Shown: positions 43,096-52,056, numbered from the stretch's first letter. The stretch is DNA of 64,000 nt from Pictodentalium vernedei (GCA_031216915.1 CM062289.1:17648520-17712519); one strand, 5' to 3'. Made by a program: numbers and translations. The notes: generated from the letters alone by a model not told the origin.

Positions 43096-46000
43096 CCAAA
43101 AATAAATTCAAAGGTGTTCGGACAGTTGGCTCGAGTGATATCTCTCCAGGAAACAATGGGAATAGTTCTGGAGAGACGAATGATGTTAAGATTGAGGTGA
43201 ATGGAGACGACTTGATTGGTTTCACTGACTTTAGCTCGGTGAATTCAAGCAAGTCAAAACCTGAAACCTCTGAGGCAATTGATTCTTTGGGGGACATAAA
43301 TGTAAAGATTAAGGTGAATGGTGACGATTTGATTGATTTCACTGACTTCAGCTCGGTGACTTCAGTCAAGTCAAAGCCTGAAGTCCCTAAAAAGATGGAT
43401 TTATTTGGTTGTGATTTGAGCACCCAAGATGTGTATGGCGGTGACTTGGTAGATTTCGCTGGCTTATGCTCGGTGAAATCTTCCAGGCCAGTACCCGGCA
43501 CGAGTATGGGAGATAGAGCTGAGGACATGTTTCATCTCCACGCAGTCAATAAACAATTACCCTCAAGACTCCACTCCACTTCTCAAAACGAGGATTCTAA
43601 GGACTTTACTGACTTTTGTTCGGTGAATGACCATAGATCTACGTCTGGAGAGAGTTCTGGGCATACTGCAATTTTGGAAGAAATATTTCAATGTCAAAAC
43701 CCCTGGGAAAGTAAAGATACTTTTGAGACATCACTGGTTAAGAATCTTGACCCAATCTTCAAAATGGATAGTTTAACGATACCCGGAGGTGTATATGAAG
43801 TGACAGAAGAACGGTGTATAAGGAGGGTCCAAAAACCATTAATCACTATATCAGCAGTCATAGGCAATGTAGACTGTGAAGCGGTGGTAGATTCTGCAGC
43901 CGAGGTCTCCATAATCTCTGAAGAAGTATTCAGCCAACTGTTCCCTAGGCCAAGTGTCTGGAGAACGGTGGGGTTGAGACTTGCAGCCAAGGATTCTGGA
44001 ATGACGGCTAAAATAGTTGGGCCTATTAAATTCTGTCTTGGTCGACATCATTTTGAAGAATATGTTTTCGTAGCTCCCATAGCGGATTCGATGTTGTTAG
44101 GATACGATATTTTACGGAAACATGGGATGGTGCTAGATTTAATGATGGGGGAACTGGTGATCAATGGCGAAGGTGTAAAAGTAAATTGTGGGGAGCCATT
44201 AGAAATCCACATAGACACCCCAGCGTCAGTAGGAACTTGTAAAGAGGGCCTAAAAACAATTGAAGCCCCAGTAGTGGCCACAGTAGTCAAGGGTACTAGC
44301 TGTGATGGGCCCCTGTTTTATAATGGGGGAACTGAACTTGAAGCTAGTGATGATTTGCGTCCCTTTGTGGGCTGCGAATCGGAAAAATTCCCTAAGTCTA
44401 CTGAAAAGCCATCCAAATTATGTACAGCGCCAAAATACCTAAATGGTGGTAGCACGGAAGCAGATGTCAAAGTAGCGCAAAGGTGTATTCTAAATGCCCA
44501 GTCGGTAACCCTAGTAACTTGTAAGACTGAAAGATTCACCCAAAATTTTGCAATCAGCCCACAGTTTAATAATTATGTAGTCATAGAGACCGTGCATGCG
44601 CCCCTGGTGGGGAGGGTGAGGTGTTGTGTAATTAACCCCTCCGAACAGCAGATAATTCTTAAGAAGGGCCAGGTTTTGAGCCAGGCTTATGTGGCTGAGG
44701 TGTGTCATGCAGATCCAGAAATTGTTAAATCACAAGGGCAAGTGCGGCAGGTGTCTTGCGGGGAGTCAACTGACGAATTGCCTCCGCATTTGACTGATTT
44801 ATTTGAAAGGTCTATTGCAAACATAGATACAGGGGACCAGTCTAAGTTGCGAAAACTATTGATAGAATTCCAAGATGTTTTTGCGCAACATGAGTATGAT
44901 TTGGGCCATTTCATTGCGATTGAGCATAAAATTCCAACTGGGGATGCTCCTCCTGTAAAACTGCGCATGAGACGCACACCTGACGCATTTGTGAGCGAAG
45001 AGGAAAATGTTTTGAAAAATCTATTGAAAGCTGGAGTTATCAAACCATCTGAATCCGAGTGGGCCAGTGCACCGGTGCTCATTCGGAAATCAGATGGTTC
45101 GGTAAGATGGACGCTCGATTACCGGAAGTTGAATGCACTGACGAAAAAAGATTCATTCCCTCTTCCTTTGATTGATGATTGTCTAGCTTGTATGTCTGAC
45201 AATGTGTTCAGTTCAAAACTTGATTGTAATCAGGCCTACTATCAGCTTCGCATTCAACCTGAAGACCAACATAAAACGGCGTTTGTGACCAGATATGGAT
45301 TGTTTGAGTTCGAACGTCTTTCTATGGGGTTGACAGGGGCGGTAGCAAGCTATTGCAGGGCAATCAATCTGGTTTTGCATGGGCTACTCTGGAAGGCAGC
45401 ATTGGCTTTCGTTGATGACTGCCTGATTTTAGGAAAGTCAGTTGATAACCATTTCGAAAATCTTCGATCAGTTTTATTGCGTTTCCGGCAATATCGTTTA
45501 AAGCTGAAACCGAAAAAGTGCATTTTATTCCAAAAGGAAGTCCAGTTTATTGGCCGATATGTTACTCCTCAAGGAGTGGAGATAGGAAATCATGCAGTTG
45601 AGGTGGTTAAAAATTGGCCCCGTCCCCAGACTGCTAAACATGTTGAAAGATTACTGGGTCTGTTGAATTATCACAGAAATTTCGTGAAAAACTTTGCTGA
45701 GTTAGCTCGTCCCATGTATGCAGCAATCAAGTCAAAACCCTTCACCTGGGGTGAGGAAGAAGATCTTGCATGGGATAAAATTAAAGATGTCTTGACAGGG
45801 CCTTGTGTGTTAGCTTTACCAAACAAGTCTGACGCCTTTATTCTAGATACTGATTGTTCAGAATATTGCGCTGGTGCTGAGTTAATACAGGTCCAGGGGG
45901 GTGTGGAAAGGGTAATTTGTTATGGTAGTTTAGCCTTGTCAAAAGAACAGGTGAACTACTGTACAACCCGGAAGGAATTATTGGCTGTGGTTCTATTCAC

Positions 46001-47987
46001 CAGACAGTTCAGGCATTATTTATTAGGGCGACCGTTCACCCTGAGAACTGACCACAGTAGCTTAACTTGGCTTATGAATTTTAAAGAGCCCGAAGGTCAA
46101 CTGGCTCGGTGGCTGATGGAGCTGAGTCAGTTTGACATGGAAATTGAACACCGGAAGGGAGCAAAACACCAGAATGCTGATTCTCTAAGTCGTATTCCTT
46201 GGGATATCTGTTGTGAGAATAAGGTGGGAGCTAGGTCCCTTCCTTGTGGTGGGTGTCATTTTTGTAGCCGAGTTGAAGCAAAGTGGAAAAAGTTTAAGGA
46301 AGACGTAGACGATGTGTTGCCCTTGAGTACTGGGAAAGATCGCGAAAAGGGTGGTTCAGGAGTCCGGGCTTTGACGTGCTTGGAACCTGAGTCCCAGCGG
46401 TCTCCAACAGTTAAGGGTGACTGTAAACAAAAATTTCCTTTTTTCCGGGCTTCTGTGAGGGTGATTGGATTAACTGGCCATTCTGCAGATGAGATAAAAG
46501 AAAAGCAAGCAGATGACCCTAATTTGAAATTTTTAATAAATTGGTTTAACCACTCCGCAGAACCCACGGAAAATGAATTATTTATGGCTAATCAAGCAGC
46601 CAAATATTATTGGCTAAACAAGGAAATCTTTGTTATGGACCATGGACTGTTGCATAAAATACGCAAAAATAATGGTTCAAAAGTGCTTGTTGTCCCACAG
46701 TCCTGCACATCTGAGGTTATGTCTTTGTGCCATGACATCCCTTCTTCTGGTCATCAAGGTATGACGAGAACCCTGCAAAGGGCAAGGGAGTCATTTTATT
46801 GGTACAACATGGGCTCGGAAGTGCGTAGCTGGGTGGCAACTTGTAAAAACTGTAATACGGCCAAGAAACCAAACAGGCAACATAGGGCCCCAATGCGTCA
46901 GTTTCAGGCTGGTTCTCCCATGCAAAGGGTCCACCTGGATTTTTTGGGACCACTTCCTGCTACAGATAGGGGTAATGAGTATATTCTAATGATGATTGAC
47001 CAGTTCACGAGATGGGTTGAATGCATCCCATTGCCATCGCAGACAGCGGAGGATACGGCGAAAGCAGCAGTAAATGAATTCTTTTCAAGATTTGGCTTCC
47101 CATTTGAAATATTCACAGATCAGGGTCGAAATTCTGAAAGTTCTATGTTTCATTCGATCTGTGAGCTCTTGCAAATTCATCATGCAAGAACAACCCCATA
47201 TAGACCATCAGGAAACGGGCAGATTGAACGGTACAATCGGACTTTAATGGATGCCGTTCGATGTTTTATAAACAAAAAACAGAAGACGTGGGATATTTAT
47301 TTACCCCAAATTGCTGGTGCACTTCGTTCCTCTGTCTGTCAGCAAACTGGTTATACCCCGATTAAACTCATGTTGGGGAGGGAAGTGAATAAACCTGTGG
47401 ATTTAATGTTCCCAACCCCAAATTCAGCACCAAATATTGATAAAACTGTCCCAGAATTTGTGGTAGAGCTGGAAAAGTCCATTAAGGAGTCTCATGAGAT
47501 AGCCAGGGAAACATTGAAAGAAGCCCAAAAAAGAATGAAACGTGATTTTGACACACGAGTGTACTTAAAAACGTACTCCGTTGGTGATGCAGTGTACTTA
47601 AGAGATACCGCAATAATTAAAGGGAAAAATAAAAAATTGGCTGTGAATTGGAAGGGGCCAGGCATTATTGTCAAGGTCCTATCCCCCAGTCTGTTCAAGG
47701 TCCGTCTGCGGACTACTGAAGTCACACTGCATCACGATCGGATTAAGTTATGTAGAGATAGAGAATTGCCAAAGTGGCTATTATCAGTAGGAAAAAAGTT
47801 AAAGGAACGTGGTGAAATGGGGGCAATGGGCGTCGTTCTATACTGTTTGTGCAACCAACCCGACGATGGTCAGTTCATGATTCAGTGTGATAGTTGTCGG
47901 GAGTGGTTTCATGGCAAATGTGTTAAGATCGCGCCTAAAAAGGCTAAAACCTTAACAGAATACTTCTGTCCTGAATGTGTAGAATGA
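43044..47987 (+). CDS. pol: Pol: protease, RT, RNase H, integrase and C-terminal PHD finger
   Basis: 1647 codons after the frameshift; there is no suitable ATG start. Positions: four repeats of a D-L-I-x-F-T-D-F-like motif (43200-43620); aspartic protease 'VVDSAAEVS' (D at 43890); RT with 'LDYRKLN' (45115) and catalytic 'AFVDDCL' (45405), Phe replacing the usual Tyr, and 'MGLTGAVAS' instead of the common MPFGL; RNase H 'ILDTDCSEYCAG' (45841) to 'NADSLSRIP'; integrase HHCC zinc region (46730-46860), DDE residues in 'HLDFLGP' (46930), 'FTDQGR' (47112), 'GNGQIERYNR' (47215); GPY/F-like 'WKGPGIIVKVL' (47648); then a complete C4HC3 PHD finger (47841-47978). It makes and integrates cDNA. The PHD may direct integration to modified histones. 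Confidence 0.92.
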   Translation, partial: RKIGVSRGRSRHGKDTGPKNKFKGVRTVGSSDISPGNNGNSSGETNDVKIEVNGDDLIGFTDFSSVNSSKSKPETSEAIDSLGDINVKIKVNGDDLIDFTDFSSVTSVKSKPEVPKKMDLFGCDLSTQDVYGGDLVDFAGLCSVKSSRPVPGTSMGDRAEDMFHLHAVNKQLPSRLHSTSQNEDSKDFTDFCSVNDHRSTSGESSGHTAILEEIFQCQNPWESKDTFETSLVKNLDPIFKMDSLTIPGGVYEVTEERCIRRVQKPLITISAVIGNVDCEAVVDSAAEVSIISEEVFSQLFPRPSVWRTVGLRLAAKDSGMTAKIVGPIKFCLGRHHFEEYVFVAPIADSMLLGYDILRKHGMVLDLMMGELVINGEGVKVNCGEPLEIHIDTPASVGTCKEGLKTIEAPVVATVVKGTSCDGPLFYNGGTELEASDDLRPFVGCESEKFPKSTEKPSKLCTAPKYLNGGSTEADVKVAQRCILNAQSVTLVTCKTERFTQNFAISPQFNNYVVIETVHAPLVGRVRCCVINPSEQQIILKKGQVLSQAYVAEVCHADPEIVKSQGQVRQVSCGESTDELPPHLTDLFERSIANIDTGDQSKLRKLLIEFQDVFAQHEYDLGHFIAIEHKIPTGDAPPVKLRMRRTPDAFVSEEENVLKNLLKAGVIKPSESEWASAPVLIRKSDGSVRWTLDYRKLNALTKKDSFPLPLIDDCLACMSDNVFSSKLDCNQAYYQLRIQPEDQHKTAFVTRYGLFEFERLSMGLTGAVASYCRAINLVLHGLLWKAALAFVDDCLILGKSVDNHFENLRSVLLRFRQYRLKLKPKKCILFQKEVQFIGRYVTPQGVEIGNHAVEVVKNWPRPQTAKHVERLLGLLNYHRNFVKNFAELARPMYAAIKSKPFTWGEEEDLAWDKIKDVLTGPCVLALPNKSDAFILDTDCSEYCAGAELIQVQGGVERVICYGSLALSKEQVNYCTTRKELLAVVLFTRQFRHYLLGRPFTLRTDHSSLTWLMNFKEPEGQLARWLMELSQFDMEIEHRKGAKHQNADSLSRIPWDICCENKVGARSLPCGGCHFCSRVEAKWKKFKEDVDDVLPLSTGKDREKGGSGVRALTCLEPESQRSPTVKGDCKQKFPFFRASVRVIGLTGHSADEIKEKQADDPNLKFLINWFNHSAEPTENELFMANQAAKYYWLNKEIFVMDHGLLHKIRKNNGSKVLVVPQSCTSEVMSLCHDIPSSGHQGMTRTLQRARESFYWYNMGSEVRSWVATCKNCNTAKKPNRQHRAPMRQFQAGSPMQRVHLDFLGPLPATDRGNEYILMMIDQFTRWVECIPLPSQTAEDTAKAAVNEFFSRFGFPFEIFTDQGRNSESSMFHSICELLQIHHARTTPYRPSGNGQIERYNRTLMDAVRCFINKKQKTWDIYLPQIAGALRSSVCQQTGYTPIKLMLGREVNKPVDLMFPTPNSAPNIDKTVPEFVVELEKSIKESHEIARETLKEAQKRMKRDFDTRVYLKTYSVGDAVYLRDTAIIKGKNKKLAVNWKGPGIIVKVLSPSLFKVRLRTTEVTLHHDRIKLCRDRELPKWLLSVGKKLKERGEMGAMGVVLYCLCNQPDDGQFMIQCDSCREWFHGKCVKIAPKKAKTLTEYFCPECVE
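47841..47978 (+). other. PHD finger domain at the end of Pol
   Basis: Zinc ligands C-x-C ('YCLC'), C-x2-C ('CDSC'), H-x2-C ('FHGKC'), C-x2-C ('CPEC'). 'FMIQCDSCREWFHG' has the Met and Trp, and the Tyr before the first Cys, that build the aromatic cage of H3K4me3-binding PHD fingers. Binding is inferred from the family, not shown. Confidence 0.9.
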
Positions 47988-48179
47988 CCCTGTAAATTGA
48001 ATAGATTTGATGTTTAAAAACAGAATGTCTTGAAAATGTGCAATGTGTTCTGGAAAAGAACAGCAAGAAATTCAAACTGTGTTTTTAGAATTTTAAATAG
48101 AGAAAAATTTAATAAGAAGTTTTAATAAATTTTATGGAAGAAAATGTGGCGCTGCAAGGCATTTTTAACGTTATATATA

Positions 48180-48194
48180 CATTTTTTATTCAGG
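48180..48194 (+). promoter_or_regulatory. Candidate splice acceptor before ORF3
   Basis: Pyrimidine-rich 'attttttattcag' with AG at 48192-48193, directly before G-ATG (48195). It suggests that ORF3 is translated from a spliced RNA. Confidence 0.6.
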
Positions 48195-49370
48195 ATGCCA
48201 CGTCAACAACAAAATGTTAAAACACCAGCCAGGCAGTGTGACAGGTCCAGATCTCCCCTAAGAAGGGATCAAGCAGGTATTGGTAGTAGTAGATTTGGTA
48301 ATGCTCGTCCTGTTTCTGGGACTTGTGATCTTTCAGAAACAGGGGGAACAAGTTTTGGTAGCATTGTGGGGAGGGCCAATTCTCAAAATCATTTATTGCC
48401 AGTGGATGACATTGGCTATAAATTGGCTATGGATAAGTCACTGAGTCAGGAACAGCGGGAGGAATTGCTATCAAGACAAGTAGCAATAGCAAAACAATTT
48501 AAGAACTTCCGCTGGATCAATACATTAAAGCGCTATGCCTTGGATGTGTTTGATAGACCTTGGTTGGAAGCTAATCTAGGGGAATATATTCAAGTGGCTA
48601 GACCACGCAAATCTTCCGCCCCTACCAGTACAGCAACGACAAGGGACATAAGAACCGATTGTCCGAGGAAGAGAGAGATAGTTGTCAATGAAAATCCTAG
48701 CTCAACAGAAAAACCTCCAGAGAGTTTGTCGCTGGATCCTGTGGTGTCACAAATGCAGGAGCCGGTGACAGACACTGAAGACAAAATTACAATTTTTGGT
48801 CAATTACCAAAAGATAAACCCGAGTGTGTTGTTGCACGGACTGTTGATCTTGCAGTAACAGCTAGCTCGGATGAAACAGGTCTTGTCAGTGGTAAAGATC
48901 TCCTGGTCACGCTATCCAATCCCCAGTGGGTTGGGTTCCGTGAGCAGGTTAAGGAGGTAACAGGGGCAGCTTGTAATACTTGTCCTGTTTTAATTACAGA
49001 ACATAAGCTTCCTGGACAGTCGGGAGGAGACTCACCCAAGGCAAGTAGCAAAGCTTCTTCCCGTCAAGCAAGAAATAAAAGACGCCGTCAGAGGAGGAGA
49101 GAGAGGAAAGTGGACAACCCAAAGTGTGCTATATGTGGTAGGCGAATTAAGCGTTTGAAACGCCATGTTTTGGGAGTTCACCTGCCCGAGTTTCTGTGGG
49201 AGCCAGTTCCTTCTGATGATCTGTTTAAAGTCAGTCAGTGGTTTTACCTGGCTATTAAAGAAATTGTTGGGTGTTTATGCAAAGTAGAGCCAGATAAGGT
49301 TGCTGCTGAGCAATTTGCATCTGTCGTCGAGGCTCTGAACTCAGAGAGGGGCTATCAGTCATTCGACTGA
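48195..49370 (+). CDS. ORF3: basic protein with a C2H2-like zinc motif
   Basis: 391 codons from ATG 48195, chosen because it directly follows a splice acceptor; the open frame continues a little upstream without need. The N-terminus is Arg/Gln-rich. A middle region ('EELLSRQVAIAKQFKNFRW', 'ALDVFDRPWLEANLGEYIQV') looks helical. Residues about 285-300 form a strong basic patch ('KRRRQRRRERK'), followed by 'CAICGRRIKRLKRHVLGVH' (C-x2-C-x9-H-x4-H) and 'LPEFLWEPVPSD'. Nucleic-acid binding is likely; the exact role is unknown. Its stop is separated by one base from the next ATG, so the two genes are probably translated from one mRNA. I do not recognise a named family. Confidence 0.75.
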   Translation: MPRQQQNVKTPARQCDRSRSPLRRDQAGIGSSRFGNARPVSGTCDLSETGGTSFGSIVGRANSQNHLLPVDDIGYKLAMDKSLSQEQREELLSRQVAIAKQFKNFRWINTLKRYALDVFDRPWLEANLGEYIQVARPRKSSAPTSTATTRDIRTDCPRKREIVVNENPSSTEKPPESLSLDPVVSQMQEPVTDTEDKITIFGQLPKDKPECVVARTVDLAVTASSDETGLVSGKDLLVTLSNPQWVGFREQVKEVTGAACNTCPVLITEHKLPGQSGGDSPKASSKASSRQARNKRRRQRRRERKVDNPKCAICGRRIKRLKRHVLGVHLPEFLWEPVPSDDLFKVSQWFYLAIKEIVGCLCKVEPDKVAAEQFASVVEALNSERGYQSFD

Positions 49371-49371
49371 A

Positions 49372-50646
49372 ATGTCTGGGGATTTGTACCTCAAGGCTTT
49401 TGCTGATATGGTCCGAGAGTATGGATCTGTGTTGGGTGCACCTGATGTCGGTGTACCTTTTGGTGCACTTAATTCAGCGGCTTGTCTGGCTTACTGGAGG
49501 GTCGCCATGATTTTGTGGGCTAGGTTGAAGGAGCAGGATAGGGCTGCTATCATGGAGAAGTGCAGGGAAGGCATCTTAGGTAGGGATGACCTCTGGGAGT
49601 CCAGGTATGGTCAGGTTTTGAATGATGTTCCGGATAACTCTGGCTCAGAGGATGAGTCTGGAAATAGGGTGCCGCTCCTGCATGTTTCCGTGGACGCAGA
49701 GAATGTGTTGGATTTGGAGGATGATAGTTTGGAGGCATGGCAAGCTGAGGAAGCAGTGGCAGTAGAGTCTCAGCGTGAATGCGTAGGGAATCCAGCTATT
49801 GCTGAAGCATGTGCCGTGGTCTCGGAGGTTTCGGATCTTGTTGAAGTTTTTGACACTCATTTCCACATGGACAGGACCCTCAATATGATGTTCAGTTGCA
49901 GTGATGTGTCCATGTGGTCCCAGTCATTTCAGGCTGTCGAGGAAGGTCTCATTCCTTGCAAGGTTGTTGGCGGCATAGCTGTATTTTGCGACCCGGCTTC
50001 TTGGCCAAGTGAATTTTCATTTGATGATCGCTGGAAGGTTGCCATTGGGCTTCACCCAAAGCACTGGAGGCAGGTCGATGACTCTGCTTATAGAAGGGTC
50101 AGCCAGTTGCTAAAAAAACCTGGCGTCGTTGCTTTGGGGGAAGTTGGTTTTGACTTTTCCAGGGGTCTGCAGGGTTGCCGGGTACAGGATGCTATGTTTC
50201 GACGTTTAGTGGCAATGTCTCGGCCAGAGGAGCCCCTTATTTTACACCTTAGGGGTGAAAAGTCTGATCCCTATTCTAGCCGAGTTGGATCTTTGGCTCG
50301 TGATATTCTTTTGGAGATGCGTCGGGAGTCCCAACCTATCCACCTCCATTGTTGTACTGCTGATGTTTCGGAGGTTCAAAACTGGATTACCTTTTTTGAA
50401 AACTGTCATTTTGGTTATACAGCCTTTGTGAATGGATTCAATGCCAGGCAGATAGAAGGTTTGAGGTGTGTGCCTTCAAATAGATTATTATTAGAAACAG
50501 ACAGTCCCTATTTTGGTGGTTCTAGAATCTCCACTCCCAAGTTGATTGGTGAAGTTGCCCATAAGGTTGCCGAGCTTCTTGGAAGTAGTCTGGAGTCAGT
50601 CTGTAGGCAGACTCTCCAAAATGCTAGGGAGTTTTACAAGGTTTGA
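49372..50646 (+). CDS. ORF4: TatD-family metal-dependent nuclease
   Basis: 424 codons from ATG 49372, one base after the ORF3 stop (TGAAATG). Residues 1-155 are an acidic N-terminal extension without recognised domain. The TIM-barrel nuclease follows with every TatD motif: 'DTHFHMD' (161-167, D-x-H-x-H), 'IGLHP' (225-229), 'ALGEVGFDF' (254-262), 'LHLRG' (291-295), 'IHLHC' (323-327) and 'LLLETDSPYF' (372-381). All predicted metal ligands are present, so an active DNA or RNA nuclease is expected. TatD enzymes are normally cellular repair or DNA-degrading nucleases; here the gene sits in the env position inside intact LTRs. A role in cDNA processing, RNA removal or defence evasion is speculation. 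Confidence 0.9.
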   Translation: MSGDLYLKAFADMVREYGSVLGAPDVGVPFGALNSAACLAYWRVAMILWARLKEQDRAAIMEKCREGILGRDDLWESRYGQVLNDVPDNSGSEDESGNRVPLLHVSVDAENVLDLEDDSLEAWQAEEAVAVESQRECVGNPAIAEACAVVSEVSDLVEVFDTHFHMDRTLNMMFSCSDVSMWSQSFQAVEEGLIPCKVVGGIAVFCDPASWPSEFSFDDRWKVAIGLHPKHWRQVDDSAYRRVSQLLKKPGVVALGEVGFDFSRGLQGCRVQDAMFRRLVAMSRPEEPLILHLRGEKSDPYSSRVGSLARDILLEMRRESQPIHLHCCTADVSEVQNWITFFENCHFGYTAFVNGFNARQIEGLRCVPSNRLLLETDSPYFGGSRISTPKLIGEVAHKVAELLGSSLESVCRQTLQNAREFYKV

Positions 50647-51008
50647 AATTAGATTAATTGTGGGTTTCAAGGGTGGTGGTTAATTTCAGTTCTCTGTATT
50701 GTTTTGATTCATTGTTTGATCACAACTGTCTGTTGTGGCAAATTAATTTTTCAAAGGTTGTACCATTGGACAAATTAAGGGATAGACTGGAAGAAAATTT
50801 ACATGAGTATGAAAGTTGTTTTTACGTTTTAATTCCAACACTTCACTTGGTTGTCTGCTTGCCACCATTTATCTCTCGAATTCCTCTCAGGACAGTTGGA
50901 TAATTGATAACTTATATTATGATCCTATGGCTCTACGTGGTTTTAATGACTTATATATTTTGTTATAGGGGAAGTTTAAGGTTTTTAAGAATATGACACA
51001 CCCCTCCA
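50647..51008. other. 3' untranslated part of the LTR retrotransposon
   Basis: An 81-codon open frame (50658-50903) has no ATG of its own and no domain; treated as non-coding. Confidence 0.55.
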
Positions 51009-51026
51009 AAACAAGACGGGAAGGAG
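51009..51026 (+). other. Polypurine tract
   Basis: Purine-rich 'aaaacaagacgggaaggag' ends exactly at the 3' LTR; the expected plus-strand primer site. Confidence 0.7.
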
Positions 51027-51479
51027 TGTTGTATCCGCCCACCGGTGACGTAATGTACAAAGATGAAACTGAGTATAACTGGTGGCGGGAAAAGTAAGGT
51101 CTTCACCTGTGAACTGTGACCTTACTATGAAAAGAAACGTGAATTGCTGGCTGGTGATTGGATGATTTGAATGCAGCGCCACACCGGAAGTTGAGGTCGC
51201 TAGAGACGCTTGAATGATAATTTCTTCTGCATCTTGACCTAAAAGAGTGAAGAACGAAGCTGTGATCCGGATCCAGACTACGATTTCTACAATCTTACTT
51301 AGAAGAAAGAACTTAGGACTGACTTCATAGATTTTAGGTGAGTGTGTACTTCTTAACACATCTCCAATATCTTGTAACCTGTTTTCTCCACCCCGGGAGA
51401 TCTCGACCAGGTCCGAGTTGGTCAGGGCTGAACTACCTACGTACGAGGCATGACGACTGGAGTACGGAGGAATAGTTTA
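51027..51479 (+). repeat. 3' LTR
   Basis: 453 bp, TGTTGTATCC ... AATAGTTTA, same as the 5' LTR by eye. Followed by the duplicated GTTA. Confidence 0.95.
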
Positions 51480-51612
51480 GTTATGATGTTGAAGAGCTGA
51501 CAGCTGCTCGTCGTTGCTCGGTGGTTCTCTCCGGGTACTCTGGCTTCCTCCACCCGTAAACCTGTCACCGACACGATATGACCCTGGTTTTTAAAGTGTC
51601 GTTAAACACCAA

Positions 51613-51663
<51 letters not shown>

Positions 51664-51665
51664 CT
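51480..51665 (+). mobile_element. SINE, right part of the split copy
   Basis: Resumes with GTTA and 'gctgctcgtcgttgctcggt', 'cctccacccgtaaacctgtc', and ends in a long (aaat)n tail to about 51664. Confidence 0.85.
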
Positions 51666-52025
51666 TGGGTTGAATTTAGTGCATCAGAGAATTTTCTCAA
51701 AATATTGACTGCACATTTTCTTCATTTCGAACAAGACACCCACCCCCTACTAACGTGTGACATTTTCCCAGATTAAGCCCAATATTCTCACATATAAAGC
51801 CTCCTGATGTTGTATTTATGTTAAGAGTGTGATGTACAACATCATCTTTAAGGTATGAAACACAAGTGATGGTATATATTGGCTGATATGTTGAAATATT
51901 TTTAGAAAATTCAAAAAATTGCACAAGTTGGAAATGCACATTTTTGGCGCACTCAAGAGACCCACCCACCCCCACGTCACGTCTTGCAAATTTTTGGTGC
52001 CCCCCCCCCCCCCCCCCCCCTGCAA
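51666..52025. other. Non-coding; homopolymer C run at the right
   Basis: 'ccaccccctactaacgtgtg' and 'ccccacgtcacgtcttgcaa' are motifs of a dispersed repeat, with an inverted match near 39595. C-run 51998-52020. Confidence 0.45.
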
Positions 52026-52056
52026 CACTACTCTATTGCGATTTCGGTGACTGGAA

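Larger units (their letters stand above)
39883..51479 (+). mobile_element. Full-length Ty3/Gypsy-type LTR retrotransposon with PHD-Pol and TatD nuclease
   Basis: Two 453-bp LTRs with no difference seen by eye; GTTA duplicated at 39879-39882 and 51480-51483; primer-binding site one base after the 5' LTR; purine-rich tract before the 3' LTR. Gene order: gag, -1 frameshift, pol (protease, RT, RNase H, integrase, PHD finger), zinc-finger ORF3, TatD-like ORF4. RT-RNase H-integrase order places it with Ty3/Gypsy. All frames are intact, and with identical LTRs this argues for a recent, possibly active copy. Confidence 0.93.

Noticed and set aside
43197..43199. GTG at 43197 as the start of pol
   Set aside because: The pol frame is open upstream to the slippery site, and GTG starts are not expected here; frameshifting explains expression.
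49550..49866. Minus-strand open frames inside ORF4
   Set aside because: Antisense of a gene with all catalytic motifs on the plus strand.
50658..50903. A fifth gene after the TatD-like ORF
   Set aside because: 81 codons, no ATG, no domain; more likely 3' untranslated.
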